9,162 nt of DNA from Bacteroidales bacterium (GTDB lineage Bacteria; Bacteroidota; Bacteroidia; Bacteroidales; UBA932): contig JAFUWW010000083.1 in the NCBI GenBank assembly GCA_017471085.1, positions 1-9,162 of the forward strand, in the 5' to 3' direction. Positions 1-6,497 of the stretch are shown piece by piece. The stretch's first letter is position 1. Every line of letters begins with the position of its first letter. The position numbers were made by a program, and so were the translations under genes. The notes below the pieces were generated by a model that did no database searches, was not told the DNA's origin, and saw only the letters and a program-made list of their open reading frames with translations.

Positions 1-413
1 AAGCCCAGTGGCAATCACACGGTTTTGGGTGCACCTTTGCCATCGGCCTTGTCACAACCAGCTCATTTACAGCAACATGCAGCAAACCCGGTGGCAATCA
101 CACGGTTTCGATTGCACCTTTGCCGTCAGCCTTTTCACAACCAGCTCATTTTCAGCAACATGCAGCAACCCCGGTGGCAATCACACGGTTTTGGGTGCAC
201 CTTTGCCATCGGCCTTCTCACAACCAACTCATTTCCAGCAACATGCAACAAACCCGGTGGCAATCACACGGTTTTGGGTGCACCTTCGCCATCGGCCTTC
301 TCACAACCAACTTATTTTCAGCCACATACAGCGTACTTGGTGGCAATCGTATGGTCTATGGTGCACCTTTGCCATCGGCCTTTGCACGGTATGCATCGGC
401 CTTGCATCAACAC
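1..413. repeat. Tandem array of five 83-bp repeats, truncated at the left edge
   Basis: The motif GTGGCAATC recurs at 8, 91, 174, 257 and 340, an exact spacing of 83 bp each time. Each unit continues with ACGGTTTTGGGTGCACC, TTTGCCATCGGCCTT, TCACAACCAACTCATTT and AGCAACATGC. Copies 3 and 4 differ at roughly 7 of 83 positions, copy 2 carries more changes, and copy 5 is degenerate and ends in an extra partial copy of its own CATCGGCCTTTGCA block (about 374-407). Each unit holds the 8-bp palindrome GGTGCACC, and an inverted pair GGTGGCAA / TTGCCATC that could form an 8-bp stem (one G-U pair) around a 22-nt loop. There are no variable spacers, so this is not a CRISPR array. All three plus frames lack stop codons through the array, but 83 is not a multiple of 3, so the frame rotates from copy to copy. 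No gene is recognisable in this stretch. The array lies beyond the glyA terminator and may extend left of the window. Confidence 0.93.
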
Positions 414-447
414 ATAAAAAGAGAGTGATCCAAGTTGGTCACTCTCT
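414..447 (-). terminator. Rho-independent terminator of glyA
   Basis: On the minus strand an 11-bp stem (positions 447-437 pairing with 430-420, one G-U wobble) encloses a 6-nt loop and is followed directly by a T run (420-416). The stem arms are AGAGAGTGACC and its complement. It starts about 40 bp after the glyA stop codon. On the plus strand no T run follows the hairpin, so it should work in one direction only, ending glyA transcription before the repeat array. Confidence 0.9.
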
Positions 448-486
448 GATAAATAGCTGTTTATAAATGCTTTTCGATGGGCGGAA

Positions 487-1830
487 TCAGTAATGGTTGA
501 GGGGACGGCCGGAGGTCATCATGTGTACCTTGCGCTTTACCTCGTCCAGGATCAGTTTGTGGGCGATGCGCTCGGCTGTCTGCTTCTCGTCCGGCTCCTT
601 GGCTGCAAGGGCGGCGGCATGGGTGTTGGCCGACGCGAGCACCTGGTCGATCAGGTCCACGATGAAGAGCATGTCTTTCTCTTCAAAGCCGCGGGAGGTG
701 ATGGCGGGCGTGCCGATTCTGAGACCGCTGGTGGCGAAGGCGCTGCGGCTGTCGAACGGGACCATGTTCTTGTTCACGGTGATATCGGCCCGGCCCAGTT
801 CCTTCTCTGCCATGCGGCCGGTGAGATCCGGGAATTTGGTGCGGAGGTCGATGAGCATCAGGTGGTTGTCCGTGCCGCCGGAGATGACTTTGTAGCCCCT
901 GTTCAGGAATTCCTGGCACATGGTGGCGGCGTTGGCCATCACCTGCTTCTGGTAGGCTTTGTATTCCGGCTGGGCGGCTTCGAAGAAAGCCACGGCCTTG
1001 GCGGCGATCACATGCTCCAGCGGACCGCCCTGGATGCCCGGGAAGACGCTGGAATTGAGGATGGCGCTCATCTTCTTGATTTCGCCCTTCGGGGTGGTGA
1101 GGCCCCAGGGATTGTCGAAGTCCTTGCCCATGAGGATGATGCCGCCGCGGGGACCGCGGAGGGTCTTGTGGGTGGTGGAAGTGACGATGTGGGCGTATTT
1201 TACAGGATTCTTGAGGAGGCCTGCGGCGATGAGGCCGGCGGTGTGGGCCATGTCAATCCAGAGGATGGCGCCCACCTTGTCGGCGATGGCTCTCATGCGC
1301 TCATAGTCCCATTCGCGGGAATAGGCCGATGCGCCGCCGATGATGAGCTTGGGCTTGCACTCGAGGGCTTTGCGCTCCATCTCGTCGTAGTCTACCCGGC
1401 CGGTCTCCGGATTGAGCCCGTAGGCGACCGGATGGTACAGAATACCGGAGGCATTCACGGGGGAACCATGGGTGAGGTGGCCGCCCATGGAGAGGTCCAG
1501 GCCCATGAAGGTGTCGCCGGGACGGAGGATGGCCATGGTGACGGCCATGTTGGCCTGTGCACCGGAATGGGGCTGTACATTGGCGTATTCCGCATCGTAC
1601 AGGGCGCAGAGGCGGTCGATGGCCAGCTGCTCGATCTGGTCCACTACTTCGCAGCCGCCGTAATAGCGTTTGCCGGGATACCCTTCCGCATATTTGTTGG
1701 TGCAGATGGAGCCCATGGCTTCCATTACCTGGTCGGAGACGTAATTCTCGGAGGCGATCAGTTCCAGGCCGGAGGACTGGCGCTCGTGCTCTTTCTTGAT
1801 TAAGTCAAAAACTTGTAAATCCTGTTTCAT
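487..1830 (-). CDS. glyA: Serine hydroxymethyltransferase
   Basis: This cytosolic PLP enzyme converts serine and tetrahydrofolate to glycine and 5,10-methylene-tetrahydrofolate, the main source of one-carbon units. The 447-residue protein opens with the family N-terminus ([12 protein letters not shown] near residue 24) and carries the Tyr-rich segment KRYYGGCE (near 54), the HSGAQAN motif (near 88), DMAHTAGL (near 193) and the PLP-binding lysine K222 in [14 protein letters not shown] start it at the ATG at 1830 rather than the in-frame GTG at 1857, because the family N-terminus begins at [10 protein letters not shown] and the GTG would add nine unlike residues. A GGAGG lies about 20 nt upstream of the ATG, too far for a normal Shine-Dalgarno. 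The protein is some 20 residues longer than the roughly 420-427 usual for the family; the extra length seems to be an Ala/Glu/Lys-rich stretch near residues 395-425, before the end RPLNHY. It is divergent from the methyltransferase gene and ends in its own terminator. Confidence 0.97.
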   Translation of the reverse strand: MKQDLQVFDLIKKEHERQSSGLELIASENYVSDQVMEAMGSICTNKYAEGYPGKRYYGGCEVVDQIEQLAIDRLCALYDAEYANVQPHSGAQANMAVTMAILRPGDTFMGLDLSMGGHLTHGSPVNASGILYHPVAYGLNPETGRVDYDEMERKALECKPKLIIGGASAYSREWDYERMRAIADKVGAILWIDMAHTAGLIAAGLLKNPVKYAHIVTSTTHKTLRGPRGGIILMGKDFDNPWGLTTPKGEIKKMSAILNSSVFPGIQGGPLEHVIAAKAVAFFEAAQPEYKAYQKQVMANAATMCQEFLNRGYKVISGGTDNHLMLIDLRTKFPDLTGRMAEKELGRADITVNKNMVPFDSRSAFATSGLRIGTPAITSRGFEEKDMLFIVDLIDQVLASANTHAAALAAKEPDEKQTAERIAHKLILDEVKRKVHMMTSGRPLNHY

Positions 1831-1863
1831 GAAATTAAATGTTAACGTTACCTCCACCCGAAA

Positions 1864-1883
1864 CCCCTCGCCCGGGGGCAGGG
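1864..1883 (-). other. GC-rich hairpin in the presumed glyA leader
   Basis: Within the otherwise AT-rich gap before glyA is a compact GC-only block. On the minus strand CCCT pairs with AGGG and an inner GCC pairs with GGC, with one bulged base and a tetraloop. If transcription starts just below the box at 1916-1923, the hairpin sits in an approximately 80-nt leader, about 35 nt before the ATG. The base pairing is seen in the sequence; any regulatory role is inferred. It does not match a riboswitch class I can recognise. Confidence 0.35.
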
Positions 1884-1915
1884 ACTTGTTGGCTTGAATA
1901 GCATGTTACACGTTT

Positions 1916-1923
1916 CAAATATA
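1916..1923 (-). promoter_or_regulatory. Probable glyA promoter, -7 box
   Basis: The minus strand reads TATATTTG, an exact match to the Bacteroidota -7 consensus TAnnTTTG. I see no good TTG-type -33 element at the usual distance upstream. Transcription would begin near 1909-1911, giving glyA a leader of about 80 nt. The expected -33 position overlaps the -7 box of the divergent methyltransferase promoter. Confidence 0.55.
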
Positions 1924-1945
1924 CAAAAAATATTCGGAAATGATT

Positions 1946-1953
1946 TATCTTTG
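1946..1953 (+). promoter_or_regulatory. Probable methyltransferase promoter, -7 box
   Basis: TATCTTTG is an exact match to the Bacteroidota -7 consensus TAnnTTTG, ending only 5 nt before the ATG at 1959. Start sites normally lie several bases past this box, so the transcript would begin at or very near the start codon. No convincing -33 TTG is seen; that position coincides with the -7 box of the glyA promoter on the other strand. Confidence 0.6.
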
Positions 1954-1958
1954 CAGGT

Positions 1959-2486
1959 ATGAAAGACAGAAAACTTCTGAATATGGAACTGGGCCGTCTT
2001 TCTCCGGAGGCTTACCAGGAGAAGGAGCCAAGCGGTATTGTGCTGATACTGGATAATATACGCAGCGCACATAATACGGGATCGGCATTCCGGACGGGCG
2101 ATGCCTTCGGGGTTGACAAGGTCTTTCTGGGCGGCATCTGTCCGGTTCCTCCTTCGCCGGAACTACGCAAGGTGGCCCTGGGTGCGGAGGAAGTGGTGCC
2201 TTTCGAACACGTGGAGGACGTGCCCGCCCTGGTAAGTCGCCTCCGCTCCGAAGGTTACACCGTGGTGGCCGTGGAGCAGACCGTCCACTCCGTCAAACTG
2301 AATACCTTCCGCCGGGAACCCGGCAGAAGGTATGCTCTGGTCTTCGGAAATGAAGTGGAAGGAGTGCAGCAGTCCGTGGTGGACGCGTGCGACTTCTCGC
2401 TGGAAATTCCCCAGCAGGGCACCAAGCACTCGCTCAATGTCTCGGTGAGCATCGGCGTGGTGCTCTGGGCCTTCTGCGGATTCTAA
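1959..2486 (+). CDS. TrmH/SpoU-family RNA methyltransferase
   Basis: This is a SPOUT-class, S-adenosylmethionine-dependent enzyme that most likely 2'-O-methylates a ribose in tRNA or rRNA in the cytosol. The 175-residue protein is the single catalytic domain with no added RNA-binding domain, like the short TrmL/TrmH-type members. All three family motifs are visible: motif 1 around residues 33-50 (DNIRSAHNTGSAFRTGDAF, with N39 and R45), motif 2 at 126-136 (ALVFGNEVEGV) and motif 3 at 150-170 (IPQQGTKHSLNVSVSIG), the last two forming the knotted cofactor site. The ATG at 1959 puts ELGRLSPE where relatives have a similar block, so I prefer it to the in-frame ATG at 1983. The gene stands alone, probably from its own promoter 5 nt upstream. 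Its TAA overlaps the stop codon of the convergent DUF1015 gene. The exact substrate nucleotide cannot be read from sequence. Confidence 0.93.
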   Translation: MKDRKLLNMELGRLSPEAYQEKEPSGIVLILDNIRSAHNTGSAFRTGDAFGVDKVFLGGICPVPPSPELRKVALGAEEVVPFEHVEDVPALVSRLRSEGYTVVAVEQTVHSVKLNTFRREPGRRYALVFGNEVEGVQQSVVDACDFSLEIPQQGTKHSLNVSVSIGVVLWAFCGF

Positions 2487-3745
2487 GCCAGGCTGTGGAT
2501 GGCCAGGCCGCTCCGGAGTTTGGGTTCGAACCAGGTGGTCTTCGGCGGCATGATATTGCCGGTATCGGCAATACGGATAAGCTGCTGCATGGAAACGGGA
2601 TAAAGGGCGAAAGCCACCTTCATCTCGCCAGAATCCACGCGGCGGGCCAGTTCGCCGAGACCGCGGATGCCGCCCACGAAGTCGATGCGCTTGTCTGTAC
2701 GCAGATCCTTGATTCCCAGTAGTTTGTCAAGCACCAGGTTGCTCAGGATGGTGACGTCCAGCATGCCGATGGGGTCTTCGTCGTTGAAGCGGCCCGGCTT
2801 GGCGGTGAGGCTGTACCAGTTCTGTCCCAGATACATGGAGAAGTTGTGAAGGCCGGCGGGTGCGTACGGCTTGGCCGGACGGCCGCAGCGCGGCTTGGTG
2901 GCCAGGGATACCTCGAAGTCTTCTTCCAGCGCTTTCAGCAGCCCCTCTTCGGTAAAACCGTTCAGGTCTTTCACCACGCGGTTGTAGTCGATGATGGCAA
3001 GCTGGGTTTCCGGGAAACAGACGGCCATGAAGTAGTTGTACTCTTCGTCTCCGGTATGGTTCGGGTTCTGCGCCTTCTTTTCAGCGCCCACGCGGGCGGC
3101 GGCAGCGGTGCGGTGGTGACCGTCGGCCACATAGAAGGCATCGACCCGGGTGGTGAACAGTTCCGTGATGCGGGCGATTACGGCGTCGTCGTCGATGACC
3201 CAGAAGGTGTGGGTGAAGTTGTTCTCGTCCTTGAACTTGTACTCGGGCTTTCCGGCTGCTGCGGCTGCCACGATGGCGTTCAGCTCCTCATTGTCTTTGT
3301 AAGCGAAGAAAACCGGTTCGATGTTGGCGTTCTGGATGCGGACGTGCACCATGCGGTCGTCTTCCTTGTCCTTGCGGGTGAGTTCGTGCTTCTTGATGAT
3401 GCCCTCGGCGTAGTCGTCGGTGTGGGCGCAGAGCACCAGGCCGTACTGGGTGCGTTTTCCCATGGTCTGGGCGTAGACATAGTACTTGGGTTTGTCGTCC
3501 TGTACCAGCCAGCCTTTCTCTTTCCAGGTCTTGAAGTTCTCCACGGCCTTGTCGTAGGTGCGCTGCTCGTGCTCACCGGCGATGGGGGTGAAGTCGATTT
3601 CCGGCTTGGTGATGTGCAGGAGGCTCTTTTCACCGGCCATGGCCAGGGCCTCTTCAGAGTTGAGGACATCGTACGGGGGAGCGGCAACTTCCGTTACCAG
3701 ATCCTTGGGCGGGCGGATGGCCGCAAAAGGTTTTACTCTTACCAT
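2483..3745 (-). CDS. DUF1015 family protein of the serine operon
   Basis: This 420-residue protein is a full-length member of the DUF1015 family, whose biochemical role I cannot state with certainty. Recognisable blocks are the N-terminal VKPFAAIRPP with PPYDVL (23-28), a charged stretch KHELTRKDKEDDR (119-131), the very characteristic DGHHR (208-212), DPIGMLDVTILSN (324-336) and the conserved end MPPKTTWFEPKLRSGL (399-413). No signal peptide or membrane segment is seen, so it is likely cytosolic. Its ATG lies 2 nt after the serA stop codon, implying coupled translation as the third gene of serC-serA-DUF1015, an order that recurs in Bacteroides relatives. The context suggests a role in serine or phosphoserine metabolism. 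As far as I recall, a DGHHR-like motif also occurs in the ParB-fold free-serine kinases SerK and SbnI, so a phosphoserine-related activity is a reasonable but unproven idea. Its TAG overlaps the stop codon of the facing methyltransferase gene. Confidence 0.93.
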   Translation of the reverse strand: MVRVKPFAAIRPPKDLVTEVAAPPYDVLNSEEALAMAGEKSLLHITKPEIDFTPIAGEHEQRTYDKAVENFKTWKEKGWLVQDDKPKYYVYAQTMGKRTQYGLVLCAHTDDYAEGIIKKHELTRKDKEDDRMVHVRIQNANIEPVFFAYKDNEELNAIVAAAAAGKPEYKFKDENNFTHTFWVIDDDAVIARITELFTTRVDAFYVADGHHRTAAAARVGAEKKAQNPNHTGDEEYNYFMAVCFPETQLAIIDYNRVVKDLNGFTEEGLLKALEEDFEVSLATKPRCGRPAKPYAPAGLHNFSMYLGQNWYSLTAKPGRFNDEDPIGMLDVTILSNLVLDKLLGIKDLRTDKRIDFVGGIRGLGELARRVDSGEMKVAFALYPVSMQQLIRIADTGNIMPPKTTWFEPKLRSGLAIHSLA

Positions 3746-3747
3746 AA

Positions 3748-4668
3748 CTATTTGTTGACTTGGAATTTACGGTTTCCGGTAGCGAAGAAGTCCACAATCT
3801 GGCGGGCGGCGGCGAGGCCGGCGTTCACATTGGCTTCCTTGGTCTGGGCGCCCATCTTCTTGGGCGTGGCGAATACACGGAGGCCGAAGTTCTTGGTGAG
3901 CTTGTCGTAATTGTCGGGCATCACGTCGGCCACATATTTGAGGTCTTCCCTTTCCGAAAGGGCGCGGAAAAGACCTTCTTCATCGATCACTTCCTTGCGG
4001 GCGGTGTTCACGAGGGTGGCACCCTTGGGCATGTGGGAGATGAGGTCGTAGCCGATGCTGCCGATGGTGGAAGGAAGGGCGGGGATGTGGATGGATAGAT
4101 AGTCCGAATTGGCATAGAGTTCCTCTACGGAGTGTACCGGGGCGGCCCCGCCGGCGACAATCTGTTCGTCGGTGAGGAACGGGTCCAGGGCGCAGATTTC
4201 CATGCCCAGGGCTTTGGCTTTCTGCCCTACCAGGCGGCCTACGTTGCCATAGGCCTGGACGCCCAGGCGCTTGCCCTGAAGTTCGCTGCCCGTCGCCGGG
4301 GTGAACTGGGTGCGGGCCATGAAGATCATCAGGCCGAGGGCGAGTTCCGCCACGGCGTTGGAGTTCTGGCCGGGGGTGTTCATCACCACGATGCCACGGG
4401 CGGTGGCGGCGGCGAGGTCTACATTGTCGAAACCGGCGCCGGCACGCACCACGATCTTTAATTCCGGTGCGGCCGCCATCACTTCCTCCGTTACTTTGTC
4501 GGAGCGGATAATGAGGGCTTCGGTATCGGCCACGGCGGCGACGAGGGCTTCCTGGCTGGCATAATTCTCTAATTTTTCCACCTCATGACCGGCTTCGGTA
4601 AGGATGGAGACGATGCCTTCCACTGCCTTGGCGGCAAAGGGCTTCTGGGTTGCTAACAGTACTTTCAT
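3748..4668 (-). CDS. serA: D-3-phosphoglycerate dehydrogenase, short form
   Basis: SerA oxidises 3-phosphoglycerate to 3-phosphohydroxypyruvate with NAD, the first step of serine synthesis. The 306-residue protein has the D-2-hydroxyacid dehydrogenase layout: substrate-binding RAGAGFDN (75-82), [16 protein letters not shown] (97-112), the NAD-binding loop AYGNVG (139-144) and NTARKEVID (221-229) with R224. It stops before any ACT or other regulatory domain, so serine feedback of the E. coli kind is unlikely. Two deviations stand out. The first Gly of GxGxxG is Ala139, and the usual TPH segment holding the catalytic His reads TPKKMGAQT (268-276), with Lys at that place. Both are, to my knowledge, normal for the Bacteroides and Entamoeba-like SerA group (called type IIIK), so they do not mean the enzyme is broken. 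Its ATG overlaps the serC stop codon (ATGA), a classic sign of coupled translation. Confidence 0.95.
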   Translation of the reverse strand: MKVLLATQKPFAAKAVEGIVSILTEAGHEVEKLENYASQEALVAAVADTEALIIRSDKVTEEVMAAAPELKIVVRAGAGFDNVDLAAATARGIVVMNTPGQNSNAVAELALGLMIFMARTQFTPATGSELQGKRLGVQAYGNVGRLVGQKAKALGMEICALDPFLTDEQIVAGGAAPVHSVEELYANSDYLSIHIPALPSTIGSIGYDLISHMPKGATLVNTARKEVIDEEGLFRALSEREDLKYVADVMPDNYDKLTKNFGLRVFATPKKMGAQTKEANVNAGLAAARQIVDFFATGNRKFQVNK

Positions 4669-5741
4669 TTTTTCAGCGATTCAAATTCTTTCATGCAGTC
4701 TACCAGGGCCTGGACATCCTCGATGGGGCAGGCATTGTACAGGGAGGCGCGGAATCCGCCTACGCTGCGGTGGCCCTTGATGCCCACCATGCCGCGTTCC
4801 TTGGCGAAGGCCATGAACTCGTCCTGCAGGTCTTCCTTGCCGGGGGCCATCACGAAGCACACGTTCATCAGCGAACGGTCTTCCTTGGCGGCGGTGCCCA
4901 CGAACAGGCTGTTGCGGTCGATTTCATCGTACAGGAGGGCGGCCTTCTTCTTGTTGATTTCGTAGATGGCTTCCACGCCGCCGATGCCCTTGAGCCACTT
5001 GAGGGTCTCGTTCATCACGAAGATGGCGAACACGGGCGGAGTGTTGAACATGGAGAGCTTGTCGATATGGGTGCGGTAGTCCAGCATGGTAGGGATGTAG
5101 CGGGTCACGCGGCCGAGGGAATCCTTGCGGATGATGGCGAAGATGACGCCGGCAGGGCCTACGTTCTTCTGGGCGCCGCCGTAGATGAGGTCGTATTTGG
5201 AAACATCCACCGGACGGGACATGATGTCGGACGACATGTCGGCGATCAACGGGCAGGGGCAGTCGATGTCTTCGTGGATTTCCGTACCGTAGATGGTGTT
5301 GTTGGTGGTGATGTGGAGATAGTCCAGATCGGCAGGAATCTCGAATCCCTTGGGGATATAGGTGTAATTCTTGTCCTTGGAGCAGGCGATGGCGTAGGCT
5401 TCGCCGATGCCTTGGGCTTCCTTGAGGGCCTTGTGCGCCCAGACGCCGGTGTCCAGGTAGGCCGCTTTCTTCTCCAGGTAGTTCATGGCCACATAGAGGA
5501 ACTGCAGGGAGGCGCCGCCGCCGAGGAACACGACCTCGTGGGTGTCCGGAATGTGGAGGAGTTCCTTCCAGAGGGCGCGGCATTCATCCATGACGGCGTC
5601 CCACTCTTTGGTGCGATGGGAGATGGAAATGACGGGAATGCCCGTTCCGGCGAAGTCTGTGAGGGCTTCCTTGGCCTTTTCGATGGCTACCTGGGGCAGC
5701 ACGCAGGGGCCTGCATTGAATACATGAACTTTCTTAGACAT
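4665..5741 (-). CDS. serC: Phosphoserine aminotransferase
   Basis: SerC is a cytosolic PLP enzyme that transfers the amino group of glutamate to 3-phosphohydroxypyruvate, giving phosphoserine; in many bacteria it also serves pyridoxal phosphate synthesis. The 358-residue length is normal. Visible marks are the N-terminal NAGPCVLP (9-16), [13 protein letters not shown] (38-50) with the substrate-binding His-Arg, [10 protein letters not shown] (72-81), the PLP lysine K192 in [13 protein letters not shown], and the C-terminal [15 protein letters not shown] (323-337). The ATG at 5741 starts exactly at the family N-terminus. It is the first gene of the serC-serA-DUF1015 operon and overlaps serA by 4 nt. 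A 72-bp AT-rich gap separates it from the yigZ-like gene on the same strand; there is a weak promoter candidate in the gap but no terminator, so some read-through from upstream is possible. Confidence 0.97.
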   Translation of the reverse strand: MSKKVHVFNAGPCVLPQVAIEKAKEALTDFAGTGIPVISISHRTKEWDAVMDECRALWKELLHIPDTHEVVFLGGGASLQFLYVAMNYLEKKAAYLDTGVWAHKALKEAQGIGEAYAIACSKDKNYTYIPKGFEIPADLDYLHITTNNTIYGTEIHEDIDCPCPLIADMSSDIMSRPVDVSKYDLIYGGAQKNVGPAGVIFAIIRKDSLGRVTRYIPTMLDYRTHIDKLSMFNTPPVFAIFVMNETLKWLKGIGGVEAIYEINKKKAALLYDEIDRNSLFVGTAAKEDRSLMNVCFVMAPGKEDLQDEFMAFAKERGMVGIKGHRSVGGFRASLYNACPIEDVQALVDCMKEFESLKK

Positions 5742-5785
5742 AGTGTTATGGGTTATTTGTTATAATTAGTTACTGTATTGGGCTA

Positions 5786-5793
5786 TAAAGATA
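5786..5793 (-). promoter_or_regulatory. Possible serC operon promoter, -7 box
   Basis: The minus strand reads TATCTTTA, one base off the TAnnTTTG consensus, in a strongly AT-rich 72-bp gap. Transcription would start near 5779 with a leader of about 38 nt before the serC ATG. No clear -33 element is present, so this is a weak call; the operon might partly depend on read-through from the gene upstream. Confidence 0.35.
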
Positions 5794-5813
5794 GAAATTA
5801 TAATCAATAAAAC

Positions 5814-6413
5814 CTAAATTTCTTCCAATTTTACAGTGTTTTCCAATTTTTTTCTAAAAGTGTCCAGGGACGTCAGCCTTACGCGCGTCTCCAGGGAGCA
5901 CTGCACACCGAAATCCTGCGCCCGCTGGGGAAGGCCCATCTCCTTGAGCACCTTCATCACGTCGTTCATGGAGCCGTAGTCGAACGTGAGGCGCAGCCAT
6001 ACTCCGGCAATCTTTTCCACCACGGTCGCATGGGCGATGGCATCGGCCGTAGAGGTTTTATAGGCCCTGATGAGCCCGGGAATCCCCAGTTTGATGCCGC
6101 CGAAGTAGCGGACCACCACCACCAGGATGTCGCTGAGACCGGCGGAATCTATCTGGCCCAGGATGGGGCGGCCGGCGCTGCCCGAGGGTTCGCCGTCGTC
6201 GCTGGAGCGGAAGATATCCCCCTTGCAGCCAAGCCGGTAGGCGTAGCAGTGGTGCCGGGCATCGTGGTATTCTTTCCGGAGCCCCGCCACGATCTCCTTC
6301 ACCTGCTCTTCCGTCTCCACCGGATAGGCCAGGGCGATGAAGCGGGAACCGTTGTCCTTGAAAAGGCCTTCGGAGGGGGCGGCGATGCTGGAATATGCGT
6401 CGAAAAGTTCCAT
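5814..6413 (-). CDS. yigZ: YigZ/IMPACT-family protein
   Basis: This 199-residue cytosolic protein belongs to the YigZ (UPF0029/IMPACT) family, conserved from bacteria to man and linked to translation control in eukaryotes; the bacterial role is not firmly settled. The N-terminal IMPACT domain shows ARHHCYAYRLG (52-62), DDGEPSGSAGRPIL (72-85), the family signature, and VVVRYFGGIKLG (99-110). A smaller C-terminal domain (about 130-199, DUF1949-like) follows, ending VKLEEI. I start at the ATG at 6413; an in-frame TTG at 6449 would add 12 residues but would read through the promoter, and the family N-terminus fits MELFDAYSSIA better. The start lies 5 nt past a near-consensus -7 box, so the mRNA may be leaderless. 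It is divergent from the acidic-tailed gene and upstream of serC on the same strand, with no terminator between. Confidence 0.93.
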   Translation of the reverse strand: MELFDAYSSIAAPSEGLFKDNGSRFIALAYPVETEEQVKEIVAGLRKEYHDARHHCYAYRLGCKGDIFRSSDDGEPSGSAGRPILGQIDSAGLSDILVVVVRYFGGIKLGIPGLIRAYKTSTADAIAHATVVEKIAGVWLRLTFDYGSMNDVMKVLKEMGLPQRAQDFGVQCSLETRVRLTSLDTFRKKLENTVKLEEI

Positions 6414-6418
6414 TGGTA

Positions 6419-6449
6419 CGAATGTAGTGTTTTTTGCAGAAAATTGCAA
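6419..6449 (-). promoter_or_regulatory. Probable yigZ promoter (-33 and -7)
   Basis: On the minus strand TTG (6449-6447) is followed after 20 nt by TACATTCG (6426-6419), one mismatch from TAnnTTTG. The TTG is one half of the palindrome AATTGCAATT (6442-6451), whose other half serves the plus-strand promoter. The start codon lies 5 nt past the -7 box, so little or no leader is expected. Confidence 0.55.
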
Positions 6450-6476
6450 TTGAACCGGAAAAAAGCACTATATTTG
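6444..6476 (+). promoter_or_regulatory. Probable promoter of the acidic-tailed gene and miaA
   Basis: TTG (6444-6446) is followed after 22 nt by TATATTTG (6469-6476), an exact match to the Bacteroidota -7 consensus. Transcription would start near 6483, giving a leader of about 15 nt before the ATG at 6498. It is the only good promoter I see for both this gene and miaA, and it shares the palindrome at 6442-6451 with the promoter facing left. Confidence 0.62.
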
Positions 6477-6497
6477 GGTCCGCAAAACGAACCTTAT

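Noticed and set aside
1..413. CRISPR array
   Set aside because: The whole 83-bp unit is conserved, with no alternation of constant repeat and unique spacer, and no cas gene is near.
8..466. Three overlapping plus-strand open frames of 102-152 codons across the repeat array
   Set aside because: They exist only because the 83-bp unit lacks stops in every plus phase; no start signal or protein family is visible and the same peptides recur in rotating frames.
493..1803. 436-codon open frame on the plus strand opposite glyA
   Set aside because: It is an antisense shadow of a well-recognised gene with GC-rich codon use and shows no protein motif.
1831..1857. GTG start for glyA, adding nine residues
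   Set aside because: The extra residues do not resemble the family N-terminus, and the ATG at 1830 gives a normal start.
1831..1915. Glycine or SAM riboswitch in the glyA leader
   Set aside because: The leader is only about 80 nt with a single short GC hairpin, and I find none of the conserved riboswitch core motifs.
4650..5765. 371-codon open frame on the plus strand opposite serC
   Set aside because: It runs antisense to almost all of serC, is rich in Gly, Val, His and Asp as shadow frames are, and has no recognisable domain.
6414..6449. TTG start for yigZ, adding twelve residues
   Set aside because: It would put coding sequence across the -33 and -7 boxes, and relatives start near MELFDAY.
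6030..6497. Upstream extension of the acidic-tailed protein to a start near 6030
   Set aside because: The added part is antisense to yigZ and would read through both divergent promoters; the ATG at 6498 has a good promoter 21 nt upstream.
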